Of a stretch of 64,000 bases of DNA, positions 9,051 to 18,047 are shown piece by piece. The DNA lies in the NCBI RefSeq assembly GCF_015476115.1, contig NZ_CP064295.1, positions 3,404,001 through 3,468,000 of the forward strand, read 5' to 3'. The DNA comes from Aegicerativicinus sediminis (lineage in GTDB: Bacteria; Bacteroidota; Bacteroidia; Flavobacteriales; Flavobacteriaceae). The notes below the pieces were generated by a model. The model had not been told where the DNA came from. It searched no databases and worked only from the letters and a program-made list of their open reading frames with translations. Position 1 is the stretch's first letter, and each line of letters starts with the position of its first letter. Position numbers and translations under genes: made by a program.

Positions 9051-10379
9051 ATGATAATAAAACAATTTGAATACAAACCTTTAGCCCATTATTCATACGC
9101 AATAATTAGTAATGGAGAAATGGCAGTAATAGACCCTGAAAGAAATCCGATGCAATACTATCAATTTGCAAAGGAGCATGATGCAAAGATTGTTGCAGTA
9201 ATACAAACACATCCGCATGCTGATTTCGTTAGCTCACACCTACAAATCCATGAGGAAACCGGTGCAACGATCTACAATAGTGAAATGTTGGGCGCGGATT
9301 ACCCTCATGAAAGTTTCGATGAAGGGAACTCCATAAAATTAGGAGATGCCATTTTAAGGGCTTTAAATACTCCAGGACATTCTCCTGATAGTATTACCAT
9401 TGTAGCAGAAGGAGATAACAAAACAGCTTTATTTACTGGGGATACATTATTTATAGGAGATGTGGGGCGTCCCGATTTAAGGGAAAAAGCAGGAAACATG
9501 ACAGCTAAGAGACAAGAATTGGCTGAAATGATGTATGATACTATTACAACCAAGTTTAAAAACTTACCTGATGGTGCCTTGGTTTATCCTGCCCATGGAG
9601 CAGGTTCATTATGCGGTAAGAATTTAAGTGAAGAAAACAGTAGTACCTTAGGAAATGAAAGAATGGGCAACTGGGCATTTAAAGAACAATCAAAAGAAGA
9701 GTTCGTTAATACCTTGTTAGATAGCCAACCATTTATCCCTTCATATTTCGGGTATAATGTAGATATCAATAAAAATGGTGCTAAAAACTTAAGAGCGGCA
9801 ATAGCAAATGTACCTTTCCATTATTTGGGGAAAACTGATGAATTAATTGTTGATACAAGACCAGAAGATACTTTTAAGAGAGGACATCTACCAAATAGTT
9901 TTAATATTCAGGCAGAATCGGTTGATTCTAAATTTGAAACATGGTTAGGATCTATCATTCAACCCAAAGAAGGCTTTCACTTAGTAATTGAGAATCCAGA
10001 GAATTTAGATACGATTTTGGAACGAGTGTCTAAAATTGGTTATGAGTCTCAACTAAAATCTGTAATTACACTTGATGGTGAGAATTTACAAAAAAGCTCA
10101 AAACTTAATCTAGATGATTTTACAAATAACCCTGATAAATACACGATTGTAGATATTCGCAATAGCAGTGAATTAGAAGAAGGAAAGTTTTTTGATTCTG
10201 CATTGTCTCATCCTTTAAATGAATTAAGAGATTCTGCAAATGACATTCCAACGGATAAACCTATCGTAGTGCATTGTGCCGGAGGTTACAGAAGTGCAGC
10301 GGGTAGTAGTATATTAGAAAGTTTAAAATCTAAAACTACGGTCTATGACCTGAGTGAGGATATCGAAAATTTTAAATAA
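9051..10379 (+). CDS. metallo-beta-lactamase fold / rhodanese fusion (persulfide dioxygenase-like)
   Basis: 442 residues with no signal peptide. Residues about 1-240 are an ETHE1/CstB-type metallo-beta-lactamase domain, with the metal site THPHADF (H54, H56, D58) and later His/Asp ligands in NTPGHSPDS, FTGDTLFIGD and YPAHGAG. Two rhodanese domains follow (about 255-345 and 355-442). Only the second has a catalytic Cys, in VVHCAGGYRSA (C409). The first has no Cys in the equivalent loop and is probably structural. Such fusions oxidise or transfer persulfide sulfur in sulfide detoxification. The usual HxHxDH is HxHxDF here, which is not a ligand position of the mononuclear-iron family. Confidence 0.85.
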   Translation: MIIKQFEYKPLAHYSYAIISNGEMAVIDPERNPMQYYQFAKEHDAKIVAVIQTHPHADFVSSHLQIHEETGATIYNSEMLGADYPHESFDEGNSIKLGDAILRALNTPGHSPDSITIVAEGDNKTALFTGDTLFIGDVGRPDLREKAGNMTAKRQELAEMMYDTITTKFKNLPDGALVYPAHGAGSLCGKNLSEENSSTLGNERMGNWAFKEQSKEEFVNTLLDSQPFIPSYFGYNVDINKNGAKNLRAAIANVPFHYLGKTDELIVDTRPEDTFKRGHLPNSFNIQAESVDSKFETWLGSIIQPKEGFHLVIENPENLDTILERVSKIGYESQLKSVITLDGENLQKSSKLNLDDFTNNPDKYTIVDIRNSSELEEGKFFDSALSHPLNELRDSANDIPTDKPIVVHCAGGYRSAAGSSILESLKSKTTVYDLSEDIENFK

Positions 10380-10383
10380 TTGT

Positions 10384-10414
10384 AAATCCCTCCCTTACCG
10401 GAGGGATTTTTTTA
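10384..10414 (+). terminator. strong hairpin terminator between convergent genes
   Basis: A perfect 10-bp stem AAATCCCTCC / GGAGGGATTT (10384-10393 with 10400-10409) with a 6-base loop and a T7 tract on the plus strand. It ends the MBL/rhodanese transcript. On the minus strand the T-run is short, so termination there would be weaker. Confidence 0.9.
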
Positions 10415-10415
10415 T

Positions 10416-12176
10416 TTAATTCACATGGGGAAGTTTTAACTTCTTAATTAAGTTTTTATAGATAGTATCATTTTTAACCTCTTTTTGGAAAGGAAGTACC
10501 CCTAGATAACTCAAATCATGACTCCTTTCATCATAGGCAATTTTTAACCACTCCAACACCTTTTCATCATTTTTAGCAAAATTGTAAAATTGATAAATGA
10601 CGTGAGGAGGAACATACGCTTGGTTTCTTGCCTGAACTAAAAAGTCTGCTGCTTTTTCATATGCACTTTGGTTGCCATTTTTTTCTTTTTCATTCTCCAT
10701 AAACTCGGCAAGTTCAATGTTACCCACTAATTTTTGAAATGAAATAAAAAGTTCAAATGCTTCTTCAACATTTCCTAATGCATTTTGGGCATGAGATCTC
10801 GGCCAATTAGCGAAAGGGTTGTTGGGCCCCATTTTTATGGCATTTTTAGTGATCGAATCAGCGGCATGAAATTTCTCCTGGGCAACATACACCACTGCCT
10901 TTAAACCATGTACAAAAGGGTTGAAAGGATCATTTTGGGTAGCAATATTGGCGTATTTAGTTGCCTCTTCAAAACGTCCAAGACAAGCCAATAAATGTGC
11001 GTAATAGATATTATTAAATGAATTATTTGGATTTAATTCAAGGGATCGTTTAAACTCTTGTTCACCCATTTCCCAATTATAATCACCCCATACGTAGGCA
11101 CCAGCCATCGCACCGTGAGCATCATAGTTGTTCGGACCCAATTCTACGCCCTTTTTGGCATTTTCCATAATTAAATCATGTGCATCCAAAGGGTTAACCA
11201 TACCCAATACCATCATAAACAGGTTGGTATAACTTAAACCTGTGTAACCACCATAAAAATCAGGATCTATTTTTATCACCTCATTGAAAATATTTAAGTT
11301 TTCAAGCATGGCAGGAGGCGTAAACAATGAAAGGTTAAATATGCCCCTTAAATATAAATCATAGGCTTTGGGGTCTACTTTCCTAACCTCGGGAAATTCG
11401 TCTTCAATAGCATCCGAAAGAACCAACTTTACTTCCTTTGCCACATCTTTGGTAACATCCTGATGAATTTCTAACACATCCGAAATAGGACGGTCATAAC
11501 TTTGGCTCAAAATTGTTTTTTCAATAGGAAATGCCTGAATCAATTTTATCTGAATCCGAAGATTGTCATCATATCTTAATACGGATCCTTCAATTATTGC
11601 ATCAACGGATAACTCATCTGCTATTTGCTGTATACTTTTTTCTGTTTCCCTGTATCTGTCTGTGGAAGTTCTACTAGGTATTCTAAACTTATTCAATAGG
11701 GATAGAGAGCCAATGAGTTCATCTTGTATACCGTCTACAAAATAAGTTTCGGACACGTTTGATGAAATATTCTTGAAAGGAATTACCGCTATTGATTTAA
11801 TTTCAGTTTTATTAGCAATTGAAAATACCTGTAATTTATCTAGCAACAGAAAAATTACAGCTAGGCTCAAACCAGTAATTATGATTTTATTTAATTCTGT
11901 TTTTCTCTTTATTAAGGTTTCTTCGTCTAATTCTTCATGGTCAACCTTTACAAACCCTTTTTTACTATAATCATAGAAATAGGTTACCGCTAACCAAATA
12001 GGAAAAACAATAATGAGACCTATCACAATGAGTCTTACATAATCTTGGCTGATACCAAATAAATCAAAAAGTGATAAACAGACTTGTATAATAAGCCATG
12101 ATACCGCTACATAAGAAATTGCAGATCTCAATACATTTCCTTGTTGAAGTCGTTTAAGGAAATCCGGTTTTTTCAC
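10416..12176 (-). CDS. membrane-anchored TolB-like/TPR protein, copy 1 of tandem triplet
   Basis: 586 residues starting at GTG 12176; the next in-frame codons upstream are ATC, ACC and a stop. Three hydrophobic segments (about 17-38, 45-66 and 93-115) are followed by a FlgO/TolB-N-like domain (about 125-255: SIAVIPFKNIS, YFVDGIQDELIGSL, VDAIIEGSVL, IQIKLIQAFP). TPR repeats then run to the end (FNEVIKIDPDFYGGY, KRSLELNPNNSFNN, NIATQNDPFNPF). The same layout occurs in adenylate-cyclase-associated TPR proteins. The function is unknown. A signalling or protein-interaction role is inferred. Two paralogues lie directly upstream in the same direction, with 72- and 83-base gaps. Confidence 0.85.
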   Translation of the reverse strand: MKKPDFLKRLQQGNVLRSAISYVAVSWLIIQVCLSLFDLFGISQDYVRLIVIGLIIVFPIWLAVTYFYDYSKKGFVKVDHEELDEETLIKRKTELNKIIITGLSLAVIFLLLDKLQVFSIANKTEIKSIAVIPFKNISSNVSETYFVDGIQDELIGSLSLLNKFRIPSRTSTDRYRETEKSIQQIADELSVDAIIEGSVLRYDDNLRIQIKLIQAFPIEKTILSQSYDRPISDVLEIHQDVTKDVAKEVKLVLSDAIEDEFPEVRKVDPKAYDLYLRGIFNLSLFTPPAMLENLNIFNEVIKIDPDFYGGYTGLSYTNLFMMVLGMVNPLDAHDLIMENAKKGVELGPNNYDAHGAMAGAYVWGDYNWEMGEQEFKRSLELNPNNSFNNIYYAHLLACLGRFEEATKYANIATQNDPFNPFVHGLKAVVYVAQEKFHAADSITKNAIKMGPNNPFANWPRSHAQNALGNVEEAFELFISFQKLVGNIELAEFMENEKEKNGNQSAYEKAADFLVQARNQAYVPPHVIYQFYNFAKNDEKVLEWLKIAYDERSHDLSYLGVLPFQKEVKNDTIYKNLIKKLKLPHVN

Positions 12177-12248
12177 GATGGTTAGTTATAGCTCATATAA
12201 AGATAGTTTGTTTAAATTTTAAAGTCAACTAACCGATATTGAAAAACA

Positions 12249-14000
12249 TTAATTTACATAGGGGAGTTTCAATTTTTTTATAAGATCCTTATAAATTGAA
12301 TCGTTTTTTATTTCTGGACTAAATGGAGCTACACCTAGATATGCCATGTCATGCCCATGTTCTTTATAGGCTATCTGTAGCCATTCTAAAACTTTTTCAG
12401 TGTTTCCAGCTTTATTATAAATATAGTATATGAGATGAGGAGGAACGAAATGGTCTTCCCTTATTTTTTCAAAATACATGCCTCCATAATTGTAGGCTTT
12501 TTTAAACCCTTCAATCTGTGCAATTGAATCCATTTTACTGCCGAGGTAATCTTGGTTAGTTAATTTTAAATAAGTCATATATTCCTTAAATGCCTGTGCT
12601 TCATTGCCTAATTTTAATGAGGCGGTAGATTTTGGAAAGTAAGCGAATGGATTACCAGGATCCATATCAATTGATATTTGAGCAATACTATCTGTAGCCC
12701 ACCATTCTTTATTTGCCCTTTTAACCACGGACTTCAATCCAAATACAAATGGATTTAATGGATCAACCTCTGTCGCCTTATCGGCATAATAATTTGCTTC
12801 TTCAAACCTTCCCAAACAGGCCAATAAATGGGAATAATAAATATTGCCAAAAGAATTGCTAGGATTATGTTTTAGACCCTCCTTAAATTTCTTTTCGCCA
12901 TTTTCCCAATCGTAATTAACCCACACATCCACTCCTGCCTGTATACCAATATCCTTTGAGTCTAAATCTCTAGCCTTGGCAGAGTTTTCAAGAATGATGT
13001 CACGTACCTCTAATGGTTTTACCATCCCCAAAACCATCATAAACATATAGGCAGATGAGACACCTTGATATCCACCAAAAAAAGTTGAATCAACTTCTTT
13101 CGCCTTATTAAAATAGTTTAGACTTTGTTGAATTGATATTGGTGTAAACTCCGATAACTTGCTTTGTCCTCTCAAAAACAATTCATAAGCATAGGGATCA
13201 ACTACAGGTTTTTCATCCAAAGTCTTTTGTGTTTGATCTGTCAATGCTACTTTCACTTTATCTACAACGTCCTTAGTAACCTCCCGGTGAATTTGAAGCA
13301 CGTCTTTAAGTGGTTTGTCATATTGCTGGGTAAGTATGGTTTTTTCAATTGGAAATGCCTGAATAAGCTTTATCTGAATCCTTAAACTATTTTGGAAAAG
13401 TAAGACTGAACCTTCAATTATGGCATCCACAGACAATTCCTTAGCTATTTCCTGCACACTTTTAGTTGTCTTTTTATACTGGTTTGTTGATGTTTTAGAG
13501 GTAACCCTAAGATCCTTTACCATAGCCAAAGTGCCTATCAATTCATCCTGCATGCCATCTACAAAATAGGTTTGCGCATCGTTTCCTGAGATGTTTGAAA
13601 ATGGGATTACGGCAATCGATCTTAAATCTGAACCTGATTCACCTGAAAATATAAAAATCCTATCTAGGACCAATATGATGATTGCCAAACTAAGGACAGT
13701 AATAATTGTACGGTTTAACCTAGACTTCGACTTTAAAATTGTTTCCTCATCTAATATGGATTGATCCGTTTTAGTAATGCCTTCTAAACTGAAATCATAT
13801 AGGTAGGTGAGGAGTAACCAAATTGGGAAAAGGATGATTAATCCAACCAAAATGAGCCGGATATAACTGTCGCTTATGCCAAATAGCGGAAAGAGTAGGG
13901 AGCAAGCCTGTAAAATTAACCATGAAACAGCCATATACGAAACGGCGGATCTCAGTACATTTCCTTGTTGAAGTCGTTTAAGGAAATCTGGTTTTTTCAC
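12249..14000 (-). CDS. membrane-anchored TolB-like/TPR protein, copy 2 of tandem triplet
   Basis: 583 residues with a GTG start at 14000 and the same opening as copy 1 (MKKPDFLKRLQQGNVLRSA). The three membrane segments, the TolB-like domain (SIAVIPFSNISGNDAQTYF, DGMQDELIGTLAMV) and the C-terminal TPRs are in the same order. It is three residues shorter because one TPR is contracted around residues 335-350 (KDIGIQAGVDVWVNYDW). The N-terminal third is much closer to copy 3 than to copy 1. The gap to copy 1 is only 72 bases, so co-transcription from upstream is likely. Biochemical function is unknown. Confidence 0.85.
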   Translation of the reverse strand: MKKPDFLKRLQQGNVLRSAVSYMAVSWLILQACSLLFPLFGISDSYIRLILVGLIILFPIWLLLTYLYDFSLEGITKTDQSILDEETILKSKSRLNRTIITVLSLAIIILVLDRIFIFSGESGSDLRSIAVIPFSNISGNDAQTYFVDGMQDELIGTLAMVKDLRVTSKTSTNQYKKTTKSVQEIAKELSVDAIIEGSVLLFQNSLRIQIKLIQAFPIEKTILTQQYDKPLKDVLQIHREVTKDVVDKVKVALTDQTQKTLDEKPVVDPYAYELFLRGQSKLSEFTPISIQQSLNYFNKAKEVDSTFFGGYQGVSSAYMFMMVLGMVKPLEVRDIILENSAKARDLDSKDIGIQAGVDVWVNYDWENGEKKFKEGLKHNPSNSFGNIYYSHLLACLGRFEEANYYADKATEVDPLNPFVFGLKSVVKRANKEWWATDSIAQISIDMDPGNPFAYFPKSTASLKLGNEAQAFKEYMTYLKLTNQDYLGSKMDSIAQIEGFKKAYNYGGMYFEKIREDHFVPPHLIYYIYNKAGNTEKVLEWLQIAYKEHGHDMAYLGVAPFSPEIKNDSIYKDLIKKLKLPYVN

Positions 14001-14083
14001 GATGGTTAATAGTAGTTATTATAAAGATAGGAGGATTGTTTCTGAAAATCAAGTTTTAAAATAAGGGCACCAACAAATTGTAT

Positions 14084-15844
14084 TTAATTAGCATAGGGGA
14101 TTTTCAGTTTTTTAATAAGATTTTTATAAATGGAATCATTCTTAACTTCAGAACTGAAACCGCCAATACCAATATAGGCCAAATCATGACAACGTTCCTC
14201 ATAACCTTTTTGAAGCCATTCTAGTACCTTTTCAGTATTATCTGCTTTAGAATAAATTTGATAAATAGCATGTGGTGGGACGTATGTAATTTTCCTAAGT
14301 TTTTCCAAATACTGACCTCCAAAATTATAAGCTGCCTTAAAATCCTCAATCTTGGCAATTGAATCCATTTTAATAGCCAATTCGATATTACCTATTAGTT
14401 TATTGAAGGTTAAAAATTCTTCGAAACTTCTTCTTTCTTCACCTAACATTTTAGAAACATTATTTTTAGGTGCATATGCAAAAGGATTGGAAGGATCTAA
14501 TTCTATTGATCTATTCGCTAAACTATCCGCTTCATTATATCGTTTACTTGCAGCTTTTACCACAGCCCCCAAACCAAAAACAAAGGGATTAAACGGGTCA
14601 TTAACTATAGCTCTATCCGCATAAAAGTTTGCCTCATCAAACCTTCCTAAACAAGCCAATAGATGGGCATAAAACATATTATTTGAGGATTCACTAGAAT
14701 TAATGTTTAAAGATTTTAAAAAATGTTTTTCGCCATTTTCCCAATCATAACTAGCTCCAACATAAGCATTTGCCAATACACTTTGCGCTTCAAAACTATA
14801 TGGATCCATTTCCACGCCTTTTTGCGCATTCTCCATAACCAAATCCCTGACTTTTAAAGGGTTCACCATTCCCACCACCATCATATGCAAATATGCACTG
14901 CTTATACCTGAGTAACCTCCAAAAAATTTTGGATCAATTTCCTTGGCCTTTTCGAAATAAGACAGTCCCTGCTTTATTGATAAAGGAGTGATTTCATTTA
15001 ACTTACTTCGTCCTTTAAGGTAAAGATCGTAAGCAATAGGGTCTACTTTTTTGGCGTCCTTTAAATTCATTTTAATTGAATCAGACAACATGAGTTTAAC
15101 TTTTTCCGCAACATCCATGGTTACTTCCTTATAGATTTTTAAAGCATCGGTTAATGGTTTGTCATATGTTTGACTCAGAATGGTTTGTTCTTCAGGAAAG
15201 GCTTTAATAAGTTTAATTTGGATTCTTAAACTATTTTGGAAAAGCAATACAGAACCTTCAATTATGGCATCCACCGACAATTCCTTAGCTATTTCCTGTA
15301 TACTTTTTGTTGTCTTTTTATACTGGTTTGTTGAAGTTTTTGACGTAATCCTAAAATCCTTAACCATGGCCAAAGTGCCTATCAATTCATCCTGCATACC
15401 ATCTACAAAATAGGATTGCGCATTATTTCCTGAAATGTTTGAAAATGGAATTACTGCAATCGATCTTAGGTCTGAGCCTGATTCACCTGAAAAAATAAAA
15501 ATCCTGTCGAGAATCAATAAGATAATAGCCAAACAAAGGACGGTAATAATTGTACGGTTTAACCTAGCCTTCGACTTTAAAATAGTTTCTTCATCCAAGG
15601 CGGATTGATCCGTTTTGGTGATGCCTTCTGAAGTAAAGTCATATAGATAAGTGAGGAGTAACCAAATTGGGAATAGGATGATTAATCCCACAAAAATGAG
15701 TCGAATATAGCTGTCACCTATCTCAAATAGTGGAAAGAGTAGGGAGCAGGCTTGTAAAATTAACCATGAAACAGCCACATAGGAAATAGCGAATCTCAGT
15801 ACATTTCCTTGTTGAAGTCGTTTAAGGAAATCAGATTTTTTCAA
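14084..15844 (-). CDS. membrane-anchored TolB-like/TPR protein, copy 3 of tandem triplet
   Basis: 586 residues. The only plausible start is TTG at 15844 (codons ATT, ACC and a stop lie upstream), where copies 1 and 2 have GTG. The domain order is the same: three hydrophobic segments, a TolB/FlgO-like domain (YFVDGMQDELIGTLAMV) and TPRs. It is a mosaic. Residues 1-240 track copy 2, LIGNIELA (about 490) matches copy 1, and SIAKIEDFKAAYNFGGQYLE matches copy 2. It is the promoter-proximal gene of the triplet and is divergent from the AraC-type gene 109 bases away, which is the obvious candidate regulator (inference). Confidence 0.85.
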   Translation of the reverse strand: MKKSDFLKRLQQGNVLRFAISYVAVSWLILQACSLLFPLFEIGDSYIRLIFVGLIILFPIWLLLTYLYDFTSEGITKTDQSALDEETILKSKARLNRTIITVLCLAIILLILDRIFIFSGESGSDLRSIAVIPFSNISGNNAQSYFVDGMQDELIGTLAMVKDFRITSKTSTNQYKKTTKSIQEIAKELSVDAIIEGSVLLFQNSLRIQIKLIKAFPEEQTILSQTYDKPLTDALKIYKEVTMDVAEKVKLMLSDSIKMNLKDAKKVDPIAYDLYLKGRSKLNEITPLSIKQGLSYFEKAKEIDPKFFGGYSGISSAYLHMMVVGMVNPLKVRDLVMENAQKGVEMDPYSFEAQSVLANAYVGASYDWENGEKHFLKSLNINSSESSNNMFYAHLLACLGRFDEANFYADRAIVNDPFNPFVFGLGAVVKAASKRYNEADSLANRSIELDPSNPFAYAPKNNVSKMLGEERRSFEEFLTFNKLIGNIELAIKMDSIAKIEDFKAAYNFGGQYLEKLRKITYVPPHAIYQIYSKADNTEKVLEWLQKGYEERCHDLAYIGIGGFSSEVKNDSIYKNLIKKLKIPYAN

Positions 15845-15953
15845 AATGGTTAGTTGTAGTTATTATAAAGATAATGCCTTTATAATTGAAATTCAAGTTT
15901 TTACAATCTGTAATTTTTATTAACTTGAAGAAGATTTTAAGTCATTTATTAAA

Positions 15954-16829
15954 ATGTTCGATTCCTATAAACATTTTTTAGAAACCCCTGGTTATAGCAA
16001 AATTATAGGTGATGATTACCTGATTGTTGAATTTAAGTGTCCAATAAAAGAAGAATTATTTGCAGCCTGGTCTGAATGCCATAGTGTCGTATATGTACTC
16101 AATGGTCAAAAAAAATGGATTACCCCTCAAGGAGATTATCTGGTCAAGGCAAATGAATCCATCTTCGTTAGAAAAGGAGCATTTAAAAACAGACAGTATT
16201 TTGAAGAAAGTTTTTGTGTACTAATGTTTTTTATGAAAGATGATTTTATTAGAAGATGTGTTGAGGAAGATATTAAAAAGGAAACTGCTTCTGCAAATGC
16301 TATCGAGCACCCTGATGTTGTTTATCGGATTAATATATCTGAAAGCCTTGAAACCCTATATCATTCCTTTTTCTCCTATTTAAAGAATCCTGATAAAACT
16401 CCCCAAAAAATAATTGAACTTAAATTTAGAGAAATGCTCCTAAACATTTGTCTAAATCCATCGAATGCTAATATTAAAAATATACTATATACAATATCTC
16501 ATAATATTGGCGGCTCTATAGAGCAAATTATGGAAGAGCAGTTCATCTATAATCTGAAAATAGAAGAGTATGCGCGACTCTGTGGAAAGAGTGTGTCAAC
16601 CTTTAAAAGGGAATTCAAAAAAATATATGGTACTACCCCCGGGAAATGGCTTCTGGCAAAACGTTTAAATTTTGCCAGGGAATTATTATTAGATACGCAT
16701 TTAACTATTCAGGAGGTTTGTTATGAATGTGGCTTTGAAAGTGATTCCCATTTTATAAGGAGCTTTAAATCTCACTTCGGTGTTCCTCCTAATCAATGGC
16801 GTGAGGCAAGGATAAACACAGCTAGCTGA
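15954..16829 (+). CDS. AraC family transcriptional regulator
   Basis: 291 residues. The N-terminal cupin-like sensing half (about 20-110) includes VYVLNGQKKWITPQGDY and KANESIFVRKGAF, as in ExsA/AraC-type effector domains. The C-terminal double helix-turn-helix (about 185-285) is recognisable from KIEEYARLCGKSVSTFKREF, YGTTPGKWLLAKRL, TIQEVCYECGFESDSHFIRS and the typical FGVPPNQWREA end. It is transcribed away from the TolB-like/TPR triplet, sharing a 109-bp intergenic region. It ends at a bidirectional hairpin shared with the rhodanese/DsrE operon. The ligand cannot be read from sequence. Confidence 0.9.
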   Translation: MFDSYKHFLETPGYSKIIGDDYLIVEFKCPIKEELFAAWSECHSVVYVLNGQKKWITPQGDYLVKANESIFVRKGAFKNRQYFEESFCVLMFFMKDDFIRRCVEEDIKKETASANAIEHPDVVYRINISESLETLYHSFFSYLKNPDKTPQKIIELKFREMLLNICLNPSNANIKNILYTISHNIGGSIEQIMEEQFIYNLKIEEYARLCGKSVSTFKREFKKIYGTTPGKWLLAKRLNFARELLLDTHLTIQEVCYECGFESDSHFIRSFKSHFGVPPNQWREARINTAS

Positions 16830-16837
16830 ATTTATCT

Positions 16838-16878
16838 AAGCCATCAAACTTCTAGAAATCAAGTTTAATGGCTTTACC
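16838..16878. terminator. bidirectional terminator between AraC gene and rhodanese gene
   Basis: AAGCCAT-c-AAACTT (16838-16851) pairs with AAGTTT-a-ATGGCTT (16861-16874), giving 13 pairs with one C/A mismatch and a 9-base loop. It sits between two convergent stop codons (16829 and 16892). Confidence 0.7.
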
Positions 16879-16891
16879 TAATTTCTTCCGA

Positions 16892-17275
16892 CTAAATTTC
16901 TTCATTAACGGGTTCTCTTAATTTTTTCCAAGCCGAGTGTCCACCTTCTAGGTTAAAAACATTTTTGATCCCATTTTCCTTAGCTTTTATGGCTGCCACA
17001 TAAGACATTACTCCTCCTGTACAACAGAATAGAAATGACCCTTCTCTATTAAATAACGAGTTCGGATTGCTATTTCGTGAATCCAGTTCCATTTCAACAT
17101 CATCGAATGGAACATTAATGGCGCCAGGAATAGCACCTTGATTTTTAATTCCTTTAGGGCCTCTAACATCAATAATAGTATATTCGTGATTGTTGATGAT
17201 TTCTTCCAATTTATCGACGGAAATTTGATCAATAATTTCCGTCGATTTATTTAACTTCAAATTTTGAGTCTCCAT
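16892..17275 (-). CDS. single-domain rhodanese-like sulfurtransferase
   Basis: 127 residues with no signal peptide. A single rhodanese fold has the DVRGPKGIKNQGAIPGAINV motif region near residues 36-55, which contains the typical GAIPGAINVP. The active-site loop FCCTGGVMSY has the catalytic Cys at about residue 85. Position +5 of the loop is a Met rather than the common Arg, so selectivity may differ from thiosulfate rhodaneses. It lies 20 bases downstream of the DsrE-like gene on the same strand. The two look like an operon for cytoplasmic persulfide transfer, consistent with the MBL/rhodanese fusion 7 kb away. Confidence 0.85.
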   Translation of the reverse strand: METQNLKLNKSTEIIDQISVDKLEEIINNHEYTIIDVRGPKGIKNQGAIPGAINVPFDDVEMELDSRNSNPNSLFNREGSFLFCCTGGVMSYVAAIKAKENGIKNVFNLEGGHSAWKKLREPVNEEI

Positions 17276-17295
17276 TATACGCCTAATTAAAGATT

Positions 17296-17664
17296 TTAAA
17301 TTGAAATGGTTTCAGCTCCCTCTAAAATTAATTGATGTAACGCTGTAGAACCGACCAATTCTATTTCATCCATCAAATCTTCCTCGGTGTATCCTCTAAC
17401 AGCTGAACAAGGAGGGCAAACCATTATGCGACATTTGTTATTGACAATATTGTCAATCATTTCCTTCATGGTAGGGTCTTTTGGATTTAAATGGGCAAAT
17501 GTTGCTGCTCCTTTTCTAACCCAATCTACTCCAGAACTCACTAAAAATACACTTACGTCCAGACCAGTTTTAATCCCTCCATTTGCTATACTCCAACCTA
17601 CAGATGCTCTTTCGTCATCCATTCCCTTGGTAATAATAATTACAACTTTCTTTTTTGTACTCAT
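17296..17664 (-). CDS. DsrE family sulfur-relay-like protein
   Basis: 122 residues of the DsrE/F-like fold, beginning MSTKKKVVIIITKGMDDERA. A conserved glycine-rich strand (VSVFLVSSGVDWVRKGAA) and a CPPC pair (C83, C86) in CRIMVCPPCSAVRGY can carry persulfide sulfur in this family. It is the first gene of a two-gene unit with the rhodanese. The upstream region (17665-17900) has no further gene. The exact partner proteins in sulfur trafficking are not identifiable from the window. Confidence 0.85.
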   Translation of the reverse strand: MSTKKKVVIIITKGMDDERASVGWSIANGGIKTGLDVSVFLVSSGVDWVRKGAATFAHLNPKDPTMKEMIDNIVNNKCRIMVCPPCSAVRGYTEEDLMDEIELVGSTALHQLILEGAETISI

Positions 17665-17981
17665 GATTAATTGATTTTAATTATTGGTTTTGTTATGAGA
17701 CAAATTTAAAGTGCTTAATAATCAATAAATTGACTCTTAGGTTCAAATGATTGACTAATTAGACCTAATGGATTGCTAGAAAACAAATTAATTACCTTTC
17801 CTAGTTTCCATACTCAAAAATTGTAAATAGATAGAATTAGTGACCATTCTTTCTTTATTAAATGCATTTTAAGCGTGTTACATTCAAGCTGTTGCTCTTA
17901 ATTAAGTAGTTTTTTTTACTCGTTTTTAATCCCAATTTAATTGGACAATTTTATAATCAGTACGATAGTTTAAAAATTTAC

Positions 17982-18020
17982 GCAACCGTTTGCATAAACA
18001 TATGCTAATTGGTATCTTTA
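17982..18020 (+). promoter_or_regulatory. LacI-type operator A with promoter of GH10 gene
   Basis: The 383-bp gene-free stretch 17665-18047 holds this element. Operator GCAACCGTTTGC lies at 17982-17993 and is centred on a CpG. Its TTG (17990-17992) is the -33 element, and after 20 bases the -7 box TATCTTTA (18013-18020) matches TAnnTTTG at 7 of 8 positions. The start codon follows 27 bases later. Binding should occlude the promoter. The same 12-mer recurs at five other sites in the locus. Confidence 0.7.
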
Positions 18021-18047
18021 AGCAATTATTTTAATGTAAAAAAAACA

